A DNA stretch of 6,041 nucleotides. It comes from Planctomycetaceae bacterium (GTDB taxonomy: Bacteria; Planctomycetota; Planctomycetia; Pirellulales; Thermoguttaceae). The notes beneath the pieces were generated by a model that did no database searches, was not told the DNA's origin, and saw only the letters and a list, made by a program, of their open reading frames with translations. Both the position numbers and the translations under genes were made by a program. The stretch covers positions 1-6,041 of the forward strand of contig JAISNF010000011.1 in NCBI GenBank assembly GCA_031276415.1, in the 5' to 3' direction. Below are positions 4,939 through 6,041 of the stretch, piece by piece. The number at the start of each line of letters is the position of its first letter. The stretch's first letter is position 1.

Positions 4939-5784
4939 ATGCTCATAAGCGAGATTGAAACAAAACATATCCTAACACACAGCAAGTTACCGGGACTCGG
5001 TTACAGTATCAACCCGTATGTCGGTTGTCAACACGCCTGTGTTTATTGTTACGCACGTTTTATGAAACGGTTCACAAATCATGACGAACCGTGGGGACAA
5101 TTTGTTGATGTTAAAGTCAATGGCACCAAAGTTTTCGATAAAGATATTCTCAAAGTCAAATCGGGCGATGGTGCATTTATTGCCAGTGTTACTGACGCTT
5201 ATCAGCCGGCGGAAGCACAATATCAATTGACGCGTTCTCTTCTTGAACGTATTGTCAATATACCGCCGGAATTGCTTTTAGACGGATTTGCGATTTCCAT
5301 TTTAACGAAGTCTGATCTTGTACTTCGTGATTTGGATTTATTGAAACGGTTGACGAAAATTTCCGTTGGATTTTCTATTGCAATGACGAATGAAACGGCG
5401 TGTCAACTTTTCGAACCGCGATGTTCGCCAATCCAGAAACGTCTCGACGCTTTGAAAACTCTACGCGATGCGGGAATTAAAACGTATGCGTTTATTAGTC
5501 CGATTTTACCCGGAGTTACCGATTTATCGTCAATTTTCGAGGCATTGGAAGGAATTGTCGAATATGTTTGCGGTGAAACATTGAATATGCGTTGCGGTAA
5601 TCTTACGGATGTTCTGAGTGCGGTGTCGTTGTTCAATGAAGAGTTACCTCCTGAGTTCAATCAAAATATTCGGAGTCGAAGTTATTGGAAATCAGTTGAA
5701 AGGGAATTTTACAGACTCGCTCAAAAACACGACATTCCCGTCAATAACTTCTTCCATCATATTAGCAGCGAACATGTTTACTAA
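4939..5784 (+). CDS. SPL-family radical SAM protein
   Basis: 281 residues, full length for this group. The cluster motif G-C-Q-H-A-C-V-Y-C-Y-A (29-39) gives C30, C34 and C37 as ligands of the [4Fe-4S] cluster that cleaves S-adenosylmethionine. It is preceded by L-P-G-L-G-Y-S-I-N-P-Y-V (17-28). Further family segments: A-S-V-T-D-A-Y-Q-P-A-E (82-92), I-L-T-K-S-D-L-V-L-R-D (121-131), V-G-F-S-I-A-M-T (143-150), E-P-R-C-S-P-I-Q-K-R-L-D-A-L-K (159-173) and F-I-S-P-I-L-P-G-V-T-D (185-195). These place it with the spore photoproduct lyase-like (SplB-related) radical SAM proteins, widespread in non-spore-formers and mostly of unknown substrate. Additional cysteines at 155, 162, 211 and 219 could serve catalysis. 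True spore photoproduct repair is not implied, because no spore genes are present here. It follows rsfS on the same strand after 223 bases, with no obvious functional link. Confidence 0.93.
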   Translation: MLISEIETKHILTHSKLPGLGYSINPYVGCQHACVYCYARFMKRFTNHDEPWGQFVDVKVNGTKVFDKDILKVKSGDGAFIASVTDAYQPAEAQYQLTRSLLERIVNIPPELLLDGFAISILTKSDLVLRDLDLLKRLTKISVGFSIAMTNETACQLFEPRCSPIQKRLDALKTLRDAGIKTYAFISPILPGVTDLSSIFEALEGIVEYVCGETLNMRCGNLTDVLSAVSLFNEELPPEFNQNIRSRSYWKSVEREFYRLAQKHDIPVNNFFHHISSEHVY

Positions 5785-5827
5785 CATAAAGGAACATCTA
5801 AAAACTTATTTTTTGTAAAAAGGTAGT

Positions 5828-5849
5828 CAACCTTTCGCCGCAAAGGTTG
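5828..5849. repeat. Perfect hairpin inside the terminal element
   Basis: caaccttt (5828-5835) pairs with aaaggttg (5842-5849): an 8-bp stem around loop cgccgc, 43 bases after the radical SAM stop. It is followed by gtcggcg, not a T-run, so it is not a standard intrinsic terminator, though it could protect the mRNA 3' end. Confidence 0.5.
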
Positions 5850-5927
5850 GTCGGCGTACTTGCTGACAGTGTCCCTGTTTTTGTTCCCGATCAACCGTTG
5901 CGGCGGTGGGCGAAAACAAAACCCTTC

Positions 5928-5941
5928 GGCGAAATGTCGCC
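5928..5941. repeat. Small hairpin inside the terminal element
   Basis: ggcga (5928-5932) pairs with tcgcc (5937-5941), loop aatg. This is the counterpart, in the right arm of the element, of the hairpin at 5828-5849. Confidence 0.4.
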
Positions 5942-5945
5942 TACC

Positions 5946-5991
5946 CTCTGTGGTTAAATGGAAAACAAAAAAACGGTTTTTAGAAGTTCCC
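5946..5991 (-). repeat. Dispersed repeat, copy D
   Basis: The reverse strand reads gggaacttctaaaaacc, a T-run with ttttcc inserted, atttaaccacagaggg. It has the head and TTTAACCACAGAG of copies A-C, but its tail runs into the ggtaggcgacatttcgccg module (5920-5945) instead of further cacagag units. It forms the right end of the 5791-5991 element. The last 50 bases of the window (5992-6041) are AT-rich with nothing recognisable. Confidence 0.72.
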
Positions 5992-6041
5992 ATAATTGAC
6001 TTTTGATTTAAAATAATTTCTTAAATTAAATTTTTTTGGTA

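Larger units (their letters stand above)
5791..5991. mobile_element. MITE-like nested inverted-repeat element (candidate)
   Basis: About 200 bases starting seven bases after the radical SAM stop. Outer ends are inverted copies of the dispersed head: ggaacatctaaaaac (5791-5805) and the reverse complement of 5976-5990 (ggaacttctaaaaac), 14 of 15 identical. Inside, 5822-5848 matches the reverse complement of 5920-5945 (22 of 26 with one gap), and 5837-5854 matches the reverse complement of 5887-5904 (16 of 18). The interior is visibly richer in G and C than the flanks. There is no transposase gene. The two inner pairs share sequence, so they form alternative folds. No target-site duplication could be assigned. 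It could equally be a cluster of dispersed repeats or a structured RNA. Confidence 0.5.

Noticed and set aside
4803..4985. 60-codon reverse frame upstream of the radical SAM gene
   Set aside because: It overlaps the start of the radical SAM gene on the other strand and has no recognisable features or ribosome binding site.
5822..5945. Integron attC site, because of paired imperfect arms
   Set aside because: No integrase or cassette structure is present, and the expected core sites flanking the arms are not recognisable.
5781..5993. 70-codon reverse frame spanning the terminal repeat element
   Set aside because: It coincides almost exactly with the inverted-repeat element, starts inside the dispersed repeat head and resembles no family I know; it is most simply a by-product of the repeat. 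If the element is multi-copy, the same frame may appear as several annotated hypothetical proteins.

Overview
The window looks like a chromosomal segment of an AT-rich bacterium, most likely a member of the Planctomycetota. This is inferred from protein features, not from a marker gene. The 626-residue secreted protein joins D-x-N-x-D-G type loops to a thioredoxin-fold tail, a combination I associate with planctomycetes. The RsfS protein carries an S-R-R-Q motif that also fits. Most starts lack a clear Shine-Dalgarno sequence. Only about 70% of the window is coding, and the gaps are long, AT-rich and full of short repeats.

Layout, left to right. Minus strand: the 5' part of a JAMM/M67-family (Mec-like) metalloprotease gene runs off the left edge (173 to 1). 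Upstream of it is a complete cysteine synthase gene of the CysM type (1229 to 327). After a 493-base repeat-rich gap comes a large secreted or periplasmic protein with a cysteine-less thioredoxin-like domain (3603 to 1723). A 722-base divergent spacer follows. Plus strand: rsfS, the ribosomal silencing factor (4326-4715), and a radical SAM protein of the spore photoproduct lyase-like (SPL) family (4939-5784). The window ends in a roughly 200-base repeat element (5791-5991) and AT-rich sequence.

Functional links. The CysM-like and Mec-like genes plausibly act together in cysteine synthesis using a protein-bound sulfur carrier, as in the actinobacterial CysO-CysM-Mec system, but no carrier gene lies within the window. 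The other three genes have no evident pathway link to this pair or to each other.

The noncoding DNA is the most unusual part. It holds (i) a dispersed repeat with head GG-N-AACTTCTAAWAAC, often followed by a T-run and TTTAACCACAGAG, with seven heads in both orientations; (ii) short tandem duplications with 10-17 bp units in every gap between genes; and (iii) a nested inverted-repeat element after the last gene. No tRNA, rRNA, CRISPR array, transposase or convincing rho-independent terminator was found.
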